A stretch of 64,000 nucleotides of DNA, from assembly GCF_014697575.1 (NCBI RefSeq), contig NZ_JACJSC010000001.1, positions 496,001-560,000 on the forward strand, read 5' to 3'. The notes under the pieces were generated by a model. That model had not been told where the DNA came from, did no database searches, and saw only the letters and a list, made by a program, of their open reading frames with translations. Positions 17,102 to 26,353 of this stretch are shown one piece after another (position 1 is the stretch's first letter; each line of letters begins with the position of its first letter). Both the position numbers and the translations under genes were made by a program. The stretch is from Planktothrix sp. FACHB-1365. GTDB lineage: Bacteria; Cyanobacteriota; Cyanobacteriia; Cyanobacteriales; Microcoleaceae.

Positions 17102-18340
17102 ATGAGACAAATAAAGGTTAAAAATTTTGGCCCTATTAAATCAGGCTTAACAGACAATAACGAATTTATAGAGATTCGTAAAATTACTGTTTTTATTGGT
17201 CATCAAGGAACAGGGAAAAGTAGTATTGCCAAGTTGATATCAACATTGAGTTGGTTAGAAAAAGCATTATATCGTGGAATGTTAAAGGAAAAAGATGTAA
17301 TCAGCTATAATCGATTTGTAAACAAATATTGTAATTATCAAAACTTAAAGAATTACTTTCAACCTATAAGTGAAATTGAATATCGAGGAAAAGTCTATAA
17401 TTTTAATTATAAGGAAGGTAAATTTCAAATCTATGGGATTAATAATAATCCTGAAAAATATATTGTTCCTAAAATTATGTATGTGCCAGCAGAGCGAAAC
17501 TTTTTGAGTTCTGTAAGATGGCCAGGAAAAATACAAGGATTACCTGAATCATTATATACTTTTTGGAAAGAATTAGAACGCTCACAACAAGAATTATCGA
17601 GTATCTTAACTTTACCTGTGGGCAATGTCAATTTAGAATTTGATAAACTTAACAAAATTTCAAATATTATAGGGCATGATTATAAGTTAAAACTTTCAGA
17701 GGCTTCAAGTGGTTTTCAATCTTTCGTACCTTTATTTTTAGTTTCTCGAAATATTGCCCTATCTATTAGCAAAAATCAAGAAACAGCACAAAATGAGCTT
17801 AGTGGAGAAGATAAAAAAAGATTAACAATGGAAATTGAGAAAATTATTTCTAATGATAGTCTGTCAGAGGAACTAAAACAAGCAGCATTGGAAGTGTTAT
17901 CTTCTAAATATAAGAATGAATGCTTTTTAAATATTGTGGAAGAAATAGAACAAAATCTTTTTCCACAATCCCAAAAAGAAGTATTGTATAAATTACTAGA
18001 ATTTGCTAACCTTACAGAAGGAAATGGACTAATTCTTACTACCCATAGTCCTTACATTATTAATTATCTGACATTAGCAATAAAAACATATAATATTTTA
18101 CAGAGATTCTATGATAATCCAAACAATCATATACTCAAAGAAAAACTAGAAACAATTGTTCCAGAAGAATCTTGCATATCGGAAGAAGATGTTATCGTAT
18201 ATCAATTAACAGAACAAGGAGAAATTAAAAAACTTCCTACCTATGACGGTTTGCCTTCTGACGAAAATTATCTAAATATTTCATTAGCAGAGACTAATCA
18301 ACTTTTTGATGATTTACTAGAAATTGAAGAACAATTATGA
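17102..18340 (+). CDS. OLD/AAA_15-type ATPase, likely defence
   Basis: This 412-residue ATPase has an ABC/SMC-like head. Walker A is GHQGTGKSS (residues 33-41), the signature-like loop is EASSGFQSF near residue 200, Walker B is IVEEIEQNLFP near 280, and the switch histidine is in LTTHSPYII. An insertion of about 150 residues between Walker A and the signature lacks long coiled coils. There is no TOPRIM domain, unlike true OLD nucleases. The downstream gene overlaps by 4 bp and encodes a PD-(D/E)XK-like protein, so the pair may form an ATPase-nuclease anti-phage system like those built on AAA_15/AAA_21 ATPases. The local AT content is clearly higher than in flanking housekeeping genes, which fits horizontal transfer. 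Confidence 0.85.
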   Translation: MRQIKVKNFGPIKSGLTDNNEFIEIRKITVFIGHQGTGKSSIAKLISTLSWLEKALYRGMLKEKDVISYNRFVNKYCNYQNLKNYFQPISEIEYRGKVYNFNYKEGKFQIYGINNNPEKYIVPKIMYVPAERNFLSSVRWPGKIQGLPESLYTFWKELERSQQELSSILTLPVGNVNLEFDKLNKISNIIGHDYKLKLSEASSGFQSFVPLFLVSRNIALSISKNQETAQNELSGEDKKRLTMEIEKIISNDSLSEELKQAALEVLSSKYKNECFLNIVEEIEQNLFPQSQKEVLYKLLEFANLTEGNGLILTTHSPYIINYLTLAIKTYNILQRFYDNPNNHILKEKLETIVPEESCISEEDVIVYQLTEQGEIKKLPTYDGLPSDENYLNISLAETNQLFDDLLEIEEQL

Positions 18341-18846
18341 GCATAAATTTTTTTGATCCAAATTGTCAGAATAGGACAAATCAATCTGAATTTGGACTGT
18401 GTGACGATCCATCACCTACCCCGGCTTATATTGATATTGATATTTCCCATAAAGACGAAAAATGGATCGCCATTGTTGATAATAGCAATGAAATAGAGAT
18501 AATATTTACTGCTATTGATAATTGTATTGAAATCAAAAGATCCGATGGTACAATGAATAGTCGTTGCGATGGAATGCTTACTTATCAGAACCGTATTATT
18601 TTGGTAGAGTTAAAAGAAAGGAACTATAGAAATAGCATTTGGATAGAGGAGGGGGAGGAACAGCTTAAAAATACGATTGAGCTTTTTATAGAAAACAATG
18701 ATATAAATAATTATAAATTAAAAAGAGCATATATAGCTAATAGCAAGAAACCTAAATTTCCATATTCACACATCGAAAGAATGCAGAAATTTAAGAACAA
18801 AACGGGTTTCATATTACTAATTCAGAATACTATAATAATTAAATGA
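18337..18846 (+). CDS. PD-(D/E)XK-like nuclease partner of ATPase
   Basis: This 169-residue protein overlaps the ATPase stop by ATGA, implying coupled translation. The middle of the protein reads SRCDGMLTYQNRIILVELKER, split as CDGML (D78), RIILVELKE (E91, K93), then EGEEQL with Q109. The D-x(n)-E-x-K arrangement on adjacent strands followed by a helix with Q is the core of PD-(D/E)XK nucleases. No DNA-binding domain is obvious. Together with the ATPase it may be an effector nuclease switched on by ATP-dependent sensing. I do not recognise a named family. Confidence 0.7.
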   Translation: MSINFFDPNCQNRTNQSEFGLCDDPSPTPAYIDIDISHKDEKWIAIVDNSNEIEIIFTAIDNCIEIKRSDGTMNSRCDGMLTYQNRIILVELKERNYRNSIWIEEGEEQLKNTIELFIENNDINNYKLKRAYIANSKKPKFPYSHIERMQKFKNKTGFILLIQNTIIIK

Positions 18847-19037
18847 TCTTGCTCAATGACTACTTTATTAAGAAGGTATTCAACCGAGACGAGGGTAAAA
18901 AGAGGGATCATGGACTTCGAGACGCCAGCAACGCTGTTCTCAAAAACTTGCTGAGGTTCTATTTGAGGAATGCTGGAGGAACTGGAAACTTTAATCTAAA
19001 TTCATGCCTATCAGCCATTGAAACAAATACATGGTAA
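18843..19037 (+). CDS. Short ORF of uncertain status
   Basis: A 64-residue frame starts at an ATGA overlap with the nuclease gene, which suits an operon, but the composition changes sharply: it is richer in GC, Arg and Gly (GLRDASNAVLKNLLRFYLRN) than the two genes before it. It matches no family I know. It may be a remnant of another gene at the right border of the ATPase-nuclease insertion. Confidence 0.3.
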   Translation: MILLNDYFIKKVFNRDEGKKRDHGLRDASNAVLKNLLRFYLRNAGGTGNFNLNSCLSAIETNTW

Positions 19038-19143
19038 GAAAGAAGTTATGTTAAGAAATGTTCAAAGGATTGGGAATTGGACGTTGAGAGGATATCTCAA
19101 GAACCAATTCGTTGTAAACGATACTATCCATTTAGGTTAGGCT

Positions 19144-20712
19144 ATGGATTTTTCGACTCTTGCAGCGCAGTTGAACGCTGGGATTATTTGGCCAGAGGGG
19201 ATTGTCATCATTACCCTCTTGGTGGTGTTAGTCGGTGATTTGATTGTTGGGAGGATTCAATCTTCCCAATGGACGCCTTATGCGGCGATCGCAGGTTTAC
19301 TGCTTTCGGTTGGGGTGTTGTACACTCAATGGGATACGACCAATACCATCGCCTTTTTAGGCAGTTTCAATGGGGATGATCTCAGTATCGTCTTTCGGGG
19401 AATTATTGCCCTGTCTTCAGCCGTAACGATTTTAATGTCCATCCGCTACGTTGAACAAACGGGAACCGCCTTAGCAGAATTTATCGCCATTCTATTAACT
19501 GCAACTTTAGGGGCGATGTTCCTATCCGGGGCGAATGAATTAGTCACCATTTTTGTAGCGTTAGAAACCTTGAGTATCTCCTCTTATTTATTAACAGGAT
19601 ATACCAAACGTGACCCCCGTTCTAACGAAGCCGCATTGAAATATCTGTTAATTGGGGCTGCCAGTTCTGCCGTATTTCTCTATGGTTTATCCCTATTATA
19701 TGGACTGTCGGGAGGCAAAACCAATTTAACCGAAATTGCCAAGGTTTTAGCAACTTCTAGCGGTGAATCTTTAGGCGTTGTCATCGCTTTAGTCTTCGTC
19801 ATTGCTGGAATTTCCTTTAAAATTTCGGCTGTTCCCTTCCACCAATGGACACCGGACGTTTACGAAGGTTCACCCACACCCGTTGTAGCCTTTTTATCCG
19901 TGGGTTCCAAAACCGCCGGGTTTGCCCTGGCCATTCGCTTACTGATTAACGCTTTTCCTTCCGTCGCCGATGAATGGCGGTTTGTGTTCACCGCTTTAGC
20001 CCTCCTGAGTATGATCTTAGGAAACGTCGTGGCGCTCGCTCAAACCAGCATGAAACGGATGTTAGCTTATTCATCTATTGCCCAAGCTGGGTTTGTGATG
20101 ATTGGGTTAATTGCTGGAACAGAAGCCGGATATTCCAGCATGGTATTTTACCTGTTGATTTATCTGTTTATGAACTTAGGGGGCTTCATTTGTGTGATTC
20201 TCTTCTCTCTGAGAACGGGAACGGATCAAATTAGTGAATATAGTGGGTTATATCAAAAAGATCCCCTATTAACCCTGTGTTTAAGTATTTGTCTATTATC
20301 CTTGGGCGGTATTCCTCCCTTAGCGGGATTTTTTGGCAAAATTTACCTGTTTTGGGCAGGTTGGCAAGCGGGTTTATACGCCTTAGTTTTGTTAGGGTTA
20401 GTCACCAGTGTAGTCTCGATTTATTATTACATTCGCGTTGTGAAAATGATGGTGGTGAAAGAGCCCCAAGAAATGTCTGATGCGGTGAAAAATTATCCGG
20501 CTATGCAATGGAATTTACCCGGAATGCGTCCTCTACAAGTGGGTTTAGTGTTAACTTTGGTCGCGACTTCGTTATCAGGTATTTTATCGAATCCGTTATT
20601 TACCTTATCAAGCGATGCAATTACCCATACTCCGATGTTTAAAAACGCATTGGTGAAAACCAAAACCGTTGCTAATCTGACAACATCTCCTATCATTACC
20701 AAACGGAAGTAA
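19144..20712 (+). CDS. ndhB: NAD(P)H-quinone oxidoreductase subunit 2
   Basis: This 522-residue protein is NdhB, a proton-pumping membrane subunit of the cyanobacterial NDH-1 complex in respiration, cyclic electron flow and CO2 uptake. About 14 hydrophobic segments are visible. Conserved features include [20 protein letters not shown] with the key glutamate, the long helix region [22 protein letters not shown], given here as [10 protein letters not shown], and the lysine in [11 protein letters not shown]. Length equals the family norm. A strong hairpin with a T-run follows 26 bp after the stop, so it is probably a single-gene transcript. Confidence 0.97.
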   Translation: MDFSTLAAQLNAGIIWPEGIVIITLLVVLVGDLIVGRIQSSQWTPYAAIAGLLLSVGVLYTQWDTTNTIAFLGSFNGDDLSIVFRGIIALSSAVTILMSIRYVEQTGTALAEFIAILLTATLGAMFLSGANELVTIFVALETLSISSYLLTGYTKRDPRSNEAALKYLLIGAASSAVFLYGLSLLYGLSGGKTNLTEIAKVLATSSGESLGVVIALVFVIAGISFKISAVPFHQWTPDVYEGSPTPVVAFLSVGSKTAGFALAIRLLINAFPSVADEWRFVFTALALLSMILGNVVALAQTSMKRMLAYSSIAQAGFVMIGLIAGTEAGYSSMVFYLLIYLFMNLGGFICVILFSLRTGTDQISEYSGLYQKDPLLTLCLSICLLSLGGIPPLAGFFGKIYLFWAGWQAGLYALVLLGLVTSVVSIYYYIRVVKMMVVKEPQEMSDAVKNYPAMQWNLPGMRPLQVGLVLTLVATSLSGILSNPLFTLSSDAITHTPMFKNALVKTKTVANLTTSPIITKRK

Positions 20713-20738
20713 TTTTAACTTCTGAATTTCTCGGCTAT

Positions 20739-20768
20739 CCCCCCCTTTTATATTTTAGGGGGGTTTAT
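20739..20768 (+). terminator. Rho-independent terminator of ndhB
   Basis: A run of C at 20739-20745 pairs with a run of G at 20758-20763 around an AT-rich loop, followed by TTTATAA. Distance to the ndhB stop is 26 bp. Confidence 0.75.
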
Positions 20769-20837
20769 AATAGGAATATTAATTGAGTATTTTTTTCCTA
20801 TAATTAAAATCGATTATGCTGAAGAATTATTTAAACC

Positions 20838-21184
20838 GTAGGGTGCGTAAGCGAAGCGCACGCACCATTAATTATCCTTCAAAATCATCAGGACTTTTGC
20901 TTTAAATTTTGTTCATTTGGTGCGTGTTCTTCCCTCACACACTTTAAGGAAGCCTGGGGAATTTGACTCCAGGGTTATTCTTCAATTTTGTTCATTTGGT
21001 GCGTGTTCTTCCCTCACACACTTTAAGGAAGCCTGGGGAATTTGACTCCAGGGTTATTCTTCAATTTTGTTTATTTGGTGCGTGTTCTTCCCTTACACAC
21101 TTTAAGGAAGCCTGGGGAATTTGACTCCAGGGTTATTCTTCAATTTTGTTTATTTGGTGCGTGCGCTTCCCTTACGCACCCTAC
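20838..21184. repeat. REP-like hairpins enclosing 79-bp tandem array
   Basis: Left edge: GTAGGGTGCGTAAGCG...CGCACC palindrome (20838-20866). Right edge: its inverted partner GGTGCGTGCGC...CACCCTAC (21156-21184). Between them, 20911-21147 is three complete head-to-tail 79-bp units, each starting GTTCATTTGGTGCGTG or GTTTATTTGG and ending ATTCTTCAATTTT, with only a few differences. Each unit has its own small hairpin around CTTCCCTCACACACTT and a GGGAATTTGACTCC segment. No frame stays open through the array. Confidence 0.9.
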
Positions 21185-21294
21185 AAGGTTTTACTCATTT
21201 GTAGGTTCTACCTAGAAATGCAATTTATGTGGCTCTGCCACCACAGAACTATTATAAATAAATAGGATACTAGAGGCAGAGCCTCTGTTTGGCA

Positions 21295-21315
21295 TTCCCA
21301 GCATCTTGCTGGGAA
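21295..21315. repeat. Hairpin of a dispersed repeat
   Basis: TTCCCAGCA pairs perfectly with TGCTGGGAA around TCT. Just upstream, AGAGGC/GCCTCT (about 21271-21286) forms a second stem. The combination looks like a dispersed cyanobacterial repeat rather than a gene-specific signal; it lies 60 bp before the pentapeptide-RidA start. Confidence 0.55.
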
Positions 21316-21377
21316 CGAGGATGTGGAGGAGTTCATATTAATGATAAACTAATATAATGATAATCAAGAGGTGAATT

Positions 21378-22619
21378 ATGGATGCTAAAGAACTGTTAGA
21401 AAGATATGAACAAGGTGAACGTAAATTTGAGAAAGCACAATTAAGTGGTATTGATCTTAAAGGGACAGATTTAAGAGATATTAATTTGTCAAATGCTAAT
21501 TTAACTGGTGCAGACTTAAGCAATGCAGTTCTTACTAAGGCTAACTTATCTAGCACATTGCTTAATAAGGCTTGTCTCAATGATGCTGATTTAACTAATG
21601 TACAAGGACATAGCATAAGGCTTATGTGGGCTGACCTTAGTGGAACTAATTTGAGCAAATCAAACTTAATTTACTCGGATTTAAGCAATAGTACGTTAGA
21701 CAAAGCTCATCTTAGTAATGCCCAATTAACATCATCTAACTTTAATCAAGCTTCTCTTTGTGGGGCAAATTTAACAGGAGCTAATTTAGGAAATTCATCT
21801 TTTAATGGAGCCGATTTTACAAATGCAGATTTAAGTCGAGCCAATTTAGAAAAAGGACGATTTCAAGACTGTAATTTTCAATCGTCTAACTTACAATTAG
21901 TTAATTTAGCTAACGTAGATTTATCAACATTAAATTTTACAGATGCAAATTTGGAACGTGCTAATCTTGAAAATGCTAATTTGAAAGAAGCAATACTTAA
22001 AAATGTTAATTTAGAAAAAGCTAATTTGCGAGGAGCTAATTTAATTAATGCCAATTTAGAGGTAGCAAACTTAGCAAAAGCTGACTTAACGGGTGCTAAT
22101 ATCTATGGGGCTAATCTTCAAAATGCTGACTTCACAGGTGCAATAATGCCGAATGGAGAACGTAATAAATTAGAAAATAACCCTTCTAATTTATCTGAAA
22201 CAGCAAAAACAGTATCAGATACAGAAAAAGCCATAACTCGTAAAATCATTAAAACTGAAAAAGCACCGAAACCCGTTGGCCCTTATAATCAAGCGGTAAT
22301 GGTCAATAACACGATCTATTTATCAGGACAAATTGCTATAGACCCCCGCATTAACCAAATTGTTTATCCCGATGAAATCATCAAACAAACCGAACGAGTG
22401 ATGTCAAATTTAGAGGCGGTATTAACCGAAGCAGGGGCGACTTTGGAAAACGTTGTTAAAACCACAATCTTCTTAAAAGATATGAACGATTTTACTCAAG
22501 TTAATGAAGTCTATTCCAAATATTTTAAACCCGAAACAGCCCCCGCTAGGGCGACCCTTGAAGTGTCCCGTCTTCCCAAAGATGTATTAGTAGAAATCGA
22601 ATGTATCGCCGTTATTTAA
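21378..22619 (+). CDS. Pentapeptide-repeat protein fused to RidA domain
   Basis: This 413-residue protein joins two families. Residues 20-258 are pentapeptide repeats of the A(D/N)LxX type (for example LTGADLSNAVLTKANL, LRGANLINANLEVANL), forming a right-handed beta-helix. After a polar linker (residues 259-282), residues 283-413 are a complete RidA/YjgF domain: KAPKPVGPYNQAV, LSGQIAID, and the active-site arginine in ARATLEVSRLPKDV. RidA hydrolyses reactive enamine/imine intermediates from PLP enzymes. The fusion is read through in one frame with no stop. An AGAGGTGA ribosome site precedes ATG 21378. The helix may tether or multimerise the deaminase, but its purpose is unknown. Confidence 0.9.
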   Translation: MDAKELLERYEQGERKFEKAQLSGIDLKGTDLRDINLSNANLTGADLSNAVLTKANLSSTLLNKACLNDADLTNVQGHSIRLMWADLSGTNLSKSNLIYSDLSNSTLDKAHLSNAQLTSSNFNQASLCGANLTGANLGNSSFNGADFTNADLSRANLEKGRFQDCNFQSSNLQLVNLANVDLSTLNFTDANLERANLENANLKEAILKNVNLEKANLRGANLINANLEVANLAKADLTGANIYGANLQNADFTGAIMPNGERNKLENNPSNLSETAKTVSDTEKAITRKIIKTEKAPKPVGPYNQAVMVNNTIYLSGQIAIDPRINQIVYPDEIIKQTERVMSNLEAVLTEAGATLENVVKTTIFLKDMNDFTQVNEVYSKYFKPETAPARATLEVSRLPKDVLVEIECIAVI

Positions 22620-22622
22620 ACC

Positions 22623-22732
22623 GTAGGGTGTGTAAGCGTAGCGTACGCACCTTTAATTATACCCAAAAACATAATGTTTTTTGGTATAATTATGTTAAAT
22701 TGGTGCGTGCGGCTTTGCCTTACGCACCCTAC
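22623..22732. repeat. Nested REP-like palindrome after pentapeptide-RidA gene
   Basis: The outer arms are GTAGGGTGTGTAAGCG (22623) and its inverted partner ending CACCCTAC (22732). Inside, AATTATACCCAAAAACAT pairs with ATGTTTTTTGGTATAATT almost perfectly. The whole 110-bp unit could fold into one long hairpin and probably also ends transcription of the upstream gene. Confidence 0.8.
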
Positions 22733-22741
22733 TCATTGATT

Positions 22742-23054
22742 TTAATTGTCATTTAATAAACGATATTCTTCTTCAAATACTTCTTGCCAAGATAAAGAGA
22801 TTAACGAACATTTTTTACCCATTTCATCCTCAGCATCTTTAATGGCTCGTTTAAAACATTGTTCCCAAATAGAATTAATAAAATTTAGGTTTAAACTGGG
22901 AACTTCTTCTTGAATATCAGCTAGATTCAATTAAAACCGCTAACCCTTCTGTTGCTTCCATCCATTTTTTCTCCTGTAATAAGTCTTGAACAGCGATCGC
23001 AGCTAAATATTCAGAACTCGCAGCCAACCATTCCCAATCTTCTGAGGTTCGCAT
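22742..23054 (-). pseudogene. DUF29-like gene with internal deletion and frameshift
   Basis: Leftward from ATG 23054 the frame reads 45 residues starting MRTSEDWEWLAASSEYLAAI and ending VLIESS at a stop (22917-22919). The overlapping frame then reads 62 residues, NLADIQEEVPSLNLNFINSI followed by WEQCFKRAIKDAEDEMG, to a stop at 22742. The two parts are the N- and C-terminal portions of one DUF29-type protein (usually about 140 residues), joined out of frame with about 35-40 central residues missing. The junction is near 22917-22930. Family assignment is from memory of the C-terminal WxxCFxxAxxxAExE pattern. Confidence 0.6.
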
Positions 23055-23375
23055 TTTTTCCCTAACAAAAATTAATTAGAAAACACACTTTTGATTTTAT
23101 GTCAAGTTTTTAAAATTGAACTTAACATTTCTATTCAATTTAACAAAATGTTGCTCAAAATTTAAGAATCATTGCAATTAAACAATAAAAGTGTTGTTTT
23201 AGTGGCAAACTAAATGCTGATATAGATTTGAGAAACTGGGTTTTTAGCCTGGATCTAGGCTGTACAACCCGGTTTCAGTGTGCGATCGCTAAGTATAAAT
23301 ACGACTAGCGATTAGCACAATTTCTGAGAACATAAACAAGGCGATCCTAATCACCCATCAACGGAGAAAGACACT
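23055..23375. other. chlB upstream region with repeat copy
   Basis: This 321-bp region holds a diverged copy of the AGAAACCGGG element (GAGAAACTGGGTTTTT at 23230, AACCCGGTTTCAG ending 23277) followed by a HIP1 octamer at 23282-23289. The chlB promoter must lie here or within the repeat. No coding frame is seen. Confidence 0.55.
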
Positions 23376-24902
23376 ATGAAATTGGCTTATTGGATGTATG
23401 CTGGCCCAGCCCATATTGGAACCCTTCGCATCGCCAGTTCTTTCAAAAATGTTCACGCCATTATGCACGCCCCTTTAGGGGATGATTATTTCAACGTCAT
23501 GCGGTCGATGTTAGAACGGGAACGGGACTATACCCCGGTGACAGCTAGTGTGGTAGATCGCAACGTTTTAGCACGGGGTTCTCAAGAAAAAGTGGTTGAT
23601 AATATTGTTAGAAAAGATCAGGAAGAACGCCCCGATTTAATTGTCTTAACTCCCACTTGTACTTCTAGTATTTTACAAGAAGATTTACAAAATTTTGTTG
23701 AACGCGCCCAACTAGATGCCAAAGGCGATGTGATGTTAGCCGATGTCAATCATTATCGCGTGAATGAACTGCAAGCGGCTGACCGGACGTTACAACAAAT
23801 CGTTCAATTTTATATTGAAAAAGCTAAGAAAAAAGGCGATTTACCCGAAGGCAAAACCGAAAAACCTTCTGTTAATATTATTGGAATGTCTACCCTAGGT
23901 TTCCATAACCAACATGACTGCACTGAATTAAAACGGTTAATGGCAGATTTAGGCATTGAAGTGAATGAAGTGATTCCCGAAGGAGCATCGGTTCATAACT
24001 TAAAAAACCTACCTCGTGCATGGTTTAATTTAGTTCCTTATCGAGAACTAGGGTTAATGGCAGCCGGATATTTAGAAGAAGCATTCGGGATGCCTTATGT
24101 TGATATTACTCCGATGGGAGTGGTGGAAACTGCCCGTTGTATTCGCAAAATTCAACAAGTGATTAATGCTCAAGGCACTGATGTAGATTATAGCGAATAT
24201 ATTGATAATCAAACCCTCTATGTTTCCCAAGCCGCTTGGTTTTCTCGTTCCATTGACTGTCAGAATTTAACCGGGAAAAAAGCTGTTGTGTTTGGGGATA
24301 ATACCCACGCTGCGGCGATGACTAAAATTCTCGCCCGGGAGATGGGAATTCATGTGGTTTGTGCGGGAACTTATTGCAAATATGATGCAGATTGGTTTAA
24401 GGAACAAGTGAGTGAATATTGCGATGAAATTCTCATCAGTGATGATAACGCTCAAATCGGAGATATGATTGCCCGCATTGAACCTTCTGCTATTTTTGGA
24501 ACCCAAATGGAACGCCATGTTGGGAAACGATTAGATATTCCCTGCGGTGTGATTGCATCTCCCATTCATATTCAGAATTTCCCCATCGGTTATAAACCCT
24601 TTTTAGGCTATGAAGGCACGAATCAGCTTACTGATTTAATCTATAATTCCTTTACTTTAGGAATGGAAGATCACCTGTTAGAAATCTTCGGCGGACACGA
24701 TACTAAAGAAGTAATTACCAAAGGAATTTCGGCGGGTTCTGATTTGAATTGGACGAAAGAAGCCCAAGCTGAACTGAATAAAATTCCGGGGTTTGTACGC
24801 GGTAAAGTTAAACGCAATACCGAAAAATTTGCCCGTGAACGCGGTTTAAATGAAATTTCGTTAGAAGTGATGTATGCGGCAAAAGAAGCCGTCGGAGCTT
24901 AA
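23376..24902 (+). CDS. chlB: Light-independent protochlorophyllide reductase subunit B
   Basis: This 508-residue protein is ChlB, a nitrogenase-like (NifK-related) subunit of dark-operative protochlorophyllide oxidoreductase. With ChlN it holds the [4Fe-4S] NB-cluster and binds protochlorophyllide; ChlL supplies electrons. The N-terminus [20 protein letters not shown] is diagnostic, and cysteine-containing [14 protein letters not shown] and the C-terminal [19 protein letters not shown] region are present. Length matches the family. chlL and chlN are not adjacent in this window, as often in cyanobacteria where chlB is unlinked. A GGAG site precedes the ATG, and a REP-like hairpin follows the stop by 14 bp. 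Confidence 0.97.
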   Translation: MKLAYWMYAGPAHIGTLRIASSFKNVHAIMHAPLGDDYFNVMRSMLERERDYTPVTASVVDRNVLARGSQEKVVDNIVRKDQEERPDLIVLTPTCTSSILQEDLQNFVERAQLDAKGDVMLADVNHYRVNELQAADRTLQQIVQFYIEKAKKKGDLPEGKTEKPSVNIIGMSTLGFHNQHDCTELKRLMADLGIEVNEVIPEGASVHNLKNLPRAWFNLVPYRELGLMAAGYLEEAFGMPYVDITPMGVVETARCIRKIQQVINAQGTDVDYSEYIDNQTLYVSQAAWFSRSIDCQNLTGKKAVVFGDNTHAAAMTKILAREMGIHVVCAGTYCKYDADWFKEQVSEYCDEILISDDNAQIGDMIARIEPSAIFGTQMERHVGKRLDIPCGVIASPIHIQNFPIGYKPFLGYEGTNQLTDLIYNSFTLGMEDHLLEIFGGHDTKEVITKGISAGSDLNWTKEAQAELNKIPGFVRGKVKRNTEKFARERGLNEISLEVMYAAKEAVGA

Positions 24903-24916
24903 TTTTCTAATACTCT

Positions 24917-25062
24917 GTAGGGTGCGTAAGGCGAAGCCGCACGCACCGACTTTGATTAATTAATAAACTTTTGGTGCGTAAACGTAGCGCACGCACCCTA
25001 CTACTTTACGCTCCTTACTCTCGGCTATTCCTCAATAAAATTAGTAGGGTGCTTACGCACCC
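24917..25062. repeat. Three REP-like palindromes after chlB
   Basis: Three copies of the GTAGGGTGCGTA family: 24917-24947 (GTAGGGTGCGTAAGGCG...CGCACGCACC), its inverted partner 24973-25001 (GGTGCGTAAACG...CACCCTAC), and a short form at 25044-25062. They fill the convergent gap between chlB and the leftward 25071 gene. Confidence 0.8.
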
Positions 25063-25070
25063 GATGGGAA

Positions 25071-25802
25071 TTAATATTGATTCATCAGAAGACGTTGAGG
25101 TTTGTAGTTAAACTGAGGTAAACTTTTCAATAAGGGAACACGAGATACTAATTCGTTGAAAACTGTTAAATCACGATTTTGAACTGCATGGATCAAATCC
25201 TGCCGAAATTCATTAGCAAACCCTTCTGTAACTATTTGATAATGGAATCCCCACTCTTCACCCTCCATGAAATATTCAGGTTGAAATTCTGAGACGTGAC
25301 ATTTATCATAAACCTTAACCGCACATTCCAAAATTAGCTTCTCCAATTTGGGATCAATCGTAAGAAGTTCAAGAATAATTCGACTGAGCGATGGTACTTC
25401 TTTCCCATCTAAAACTGACAGATCAAAGGGACAGTCAATTGCTTTCTTGATTCTTTGCTCCACATCTTTAGCTAATTCTTTGCTAAAATACTTCATAAAA
25501 ATTTCCCCACGCCAAGATATTTTTTCCAAATTCAAGCAATCTTCTAATAATTCGATAGGGTGTGCAGACATATAGGACATTGCCACGGGAGAATCTAATT
25601 CAATATCAAGGCGATATTTTGCGTTGTCTATCAGTTGATAGGCTTGTTCTTCTGTTCTGACTAACATGGGCACATCATAGTCATTACCCGACCGAATTAA
25701 GCAGTCGGTAATATTATCCAGCTTGTTAAATGTTGGGACATCACATTTTTTCGCCACCTCTTTCAGATAGTTTCTCATTTTATCGGAATTTTTCATAGCC
25801 AT
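25071..25802 (-). CDS. Protein of unknown function
   Basis: This 243-residue protein is taken from ATG 25802 (MAMKNSDKMRNYL), which follows a GAGG ribosome site; an upstream frame extension has no such site. It is mostly helical, charged and without signal peptide or membrane segment. Motif-like stretches are SGNDYDVPMLVRTEEQAYQL (residues about 38-57) and a conserved-looking YFMEGEEWGFHYQ. The phrase DYDVPMLVR near the start might be part of a nucleotidyltransferase-like or nucleic-acid-binding fold, but I cannot support that. I do not recognise the family. It stands alone, facing chlB convergently. Confidence 0.7.
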   Translation of the reverse strand: MAMKNSDKMRNYLKEVAKKCDVPTFNKLDNITDCLIRSGNDYDVPMLVRTEEQAYQLIDNAKYRLDIELDSPVAMSYMSAHPIELLEDCLNLEKISWRGEIFMKYFSKELAKDVEQRIKKAIDCPFDLSVLDGKEVPSLSRIILELLTIDPKLEKLILECAVKVYDKCHVSEFQPEYFMEGEEWGFHYQIVTEGFANEFRQDLIHAVQNRDLTVFNELVSRVPLLKSLPQFNYKPQRLLMNQY

Positions 25803-26353
25803 AGTACCTCTTTTATATATTACAGTTAGGGCAACCAACCTGCGTATCAACTGACTTTTAAGGTTCAGTTCACTTTCAGTAGTTGCTTTAGTCTGATTTC
25901 TATCCTAGCGATTTTTTTTTTAAATTGGCTGCACCGAGTCGAATTTCCAAAAAATTTTGATTTATTCAGCAGACGACAAGCTTCTCAAACGCTTATTCAG
26001 AAAGGCTTAGAGGCTAATGATGTATTCATCAGAAAATAGACAGGAGTGGGAAAAATTCTAAGCTGCTACTCATCAAAATTTACTGTTGAGATTGGTTATG
26101 GGGTGGGGCGTGAGTGAGTGTGGGGAGTCAGGCTGTATTAAATTTAGATAGAGAACACCTTATTACTTGTCCCCAGTGTATGGTAGTTAGTTTTTAGGGT
26201 GCGTAAGGCGCAATTAATTGATCGGGAAATCCAATCATTAACAATTTGTTTCTTGCACCATTTTTTTATTAACAAAAGTTTGGGTACGCTTTTTAATCGG
26301 TTATAATATTGTTCTATAATTTTAACATTATAGTAGGTAAGCCTTTGACTCAA
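25803..26353. other. Intergenic region, possible gene remnants
   Basis: This 551-bp region has an isolated half of a REP-like palindrome (TAGGGTGCGTAAGGCG, 26195-26210) and, around 25967-26039, a short open tail reading SRRQASQTLIQKGLEANDVF before a stop, which resembles a gene 3' end without a start. No intact gene is seen. Confidence 0.35.

Noticed and set aside
17102-18340. Assignment to PARIS or Septu defence systems
   Set aside because: The ATPase family fits, but the partner lacks DUF4435/TOPRIM or HNH motifs, so no named system can be claimed.
20911-21147. Possible CRISPR-like array of regular repeats
   Set aside because: The 79-bp units are identical along their whole length with no variable spacers, and no cas gene is near; it is an ordinary tandem repeat.
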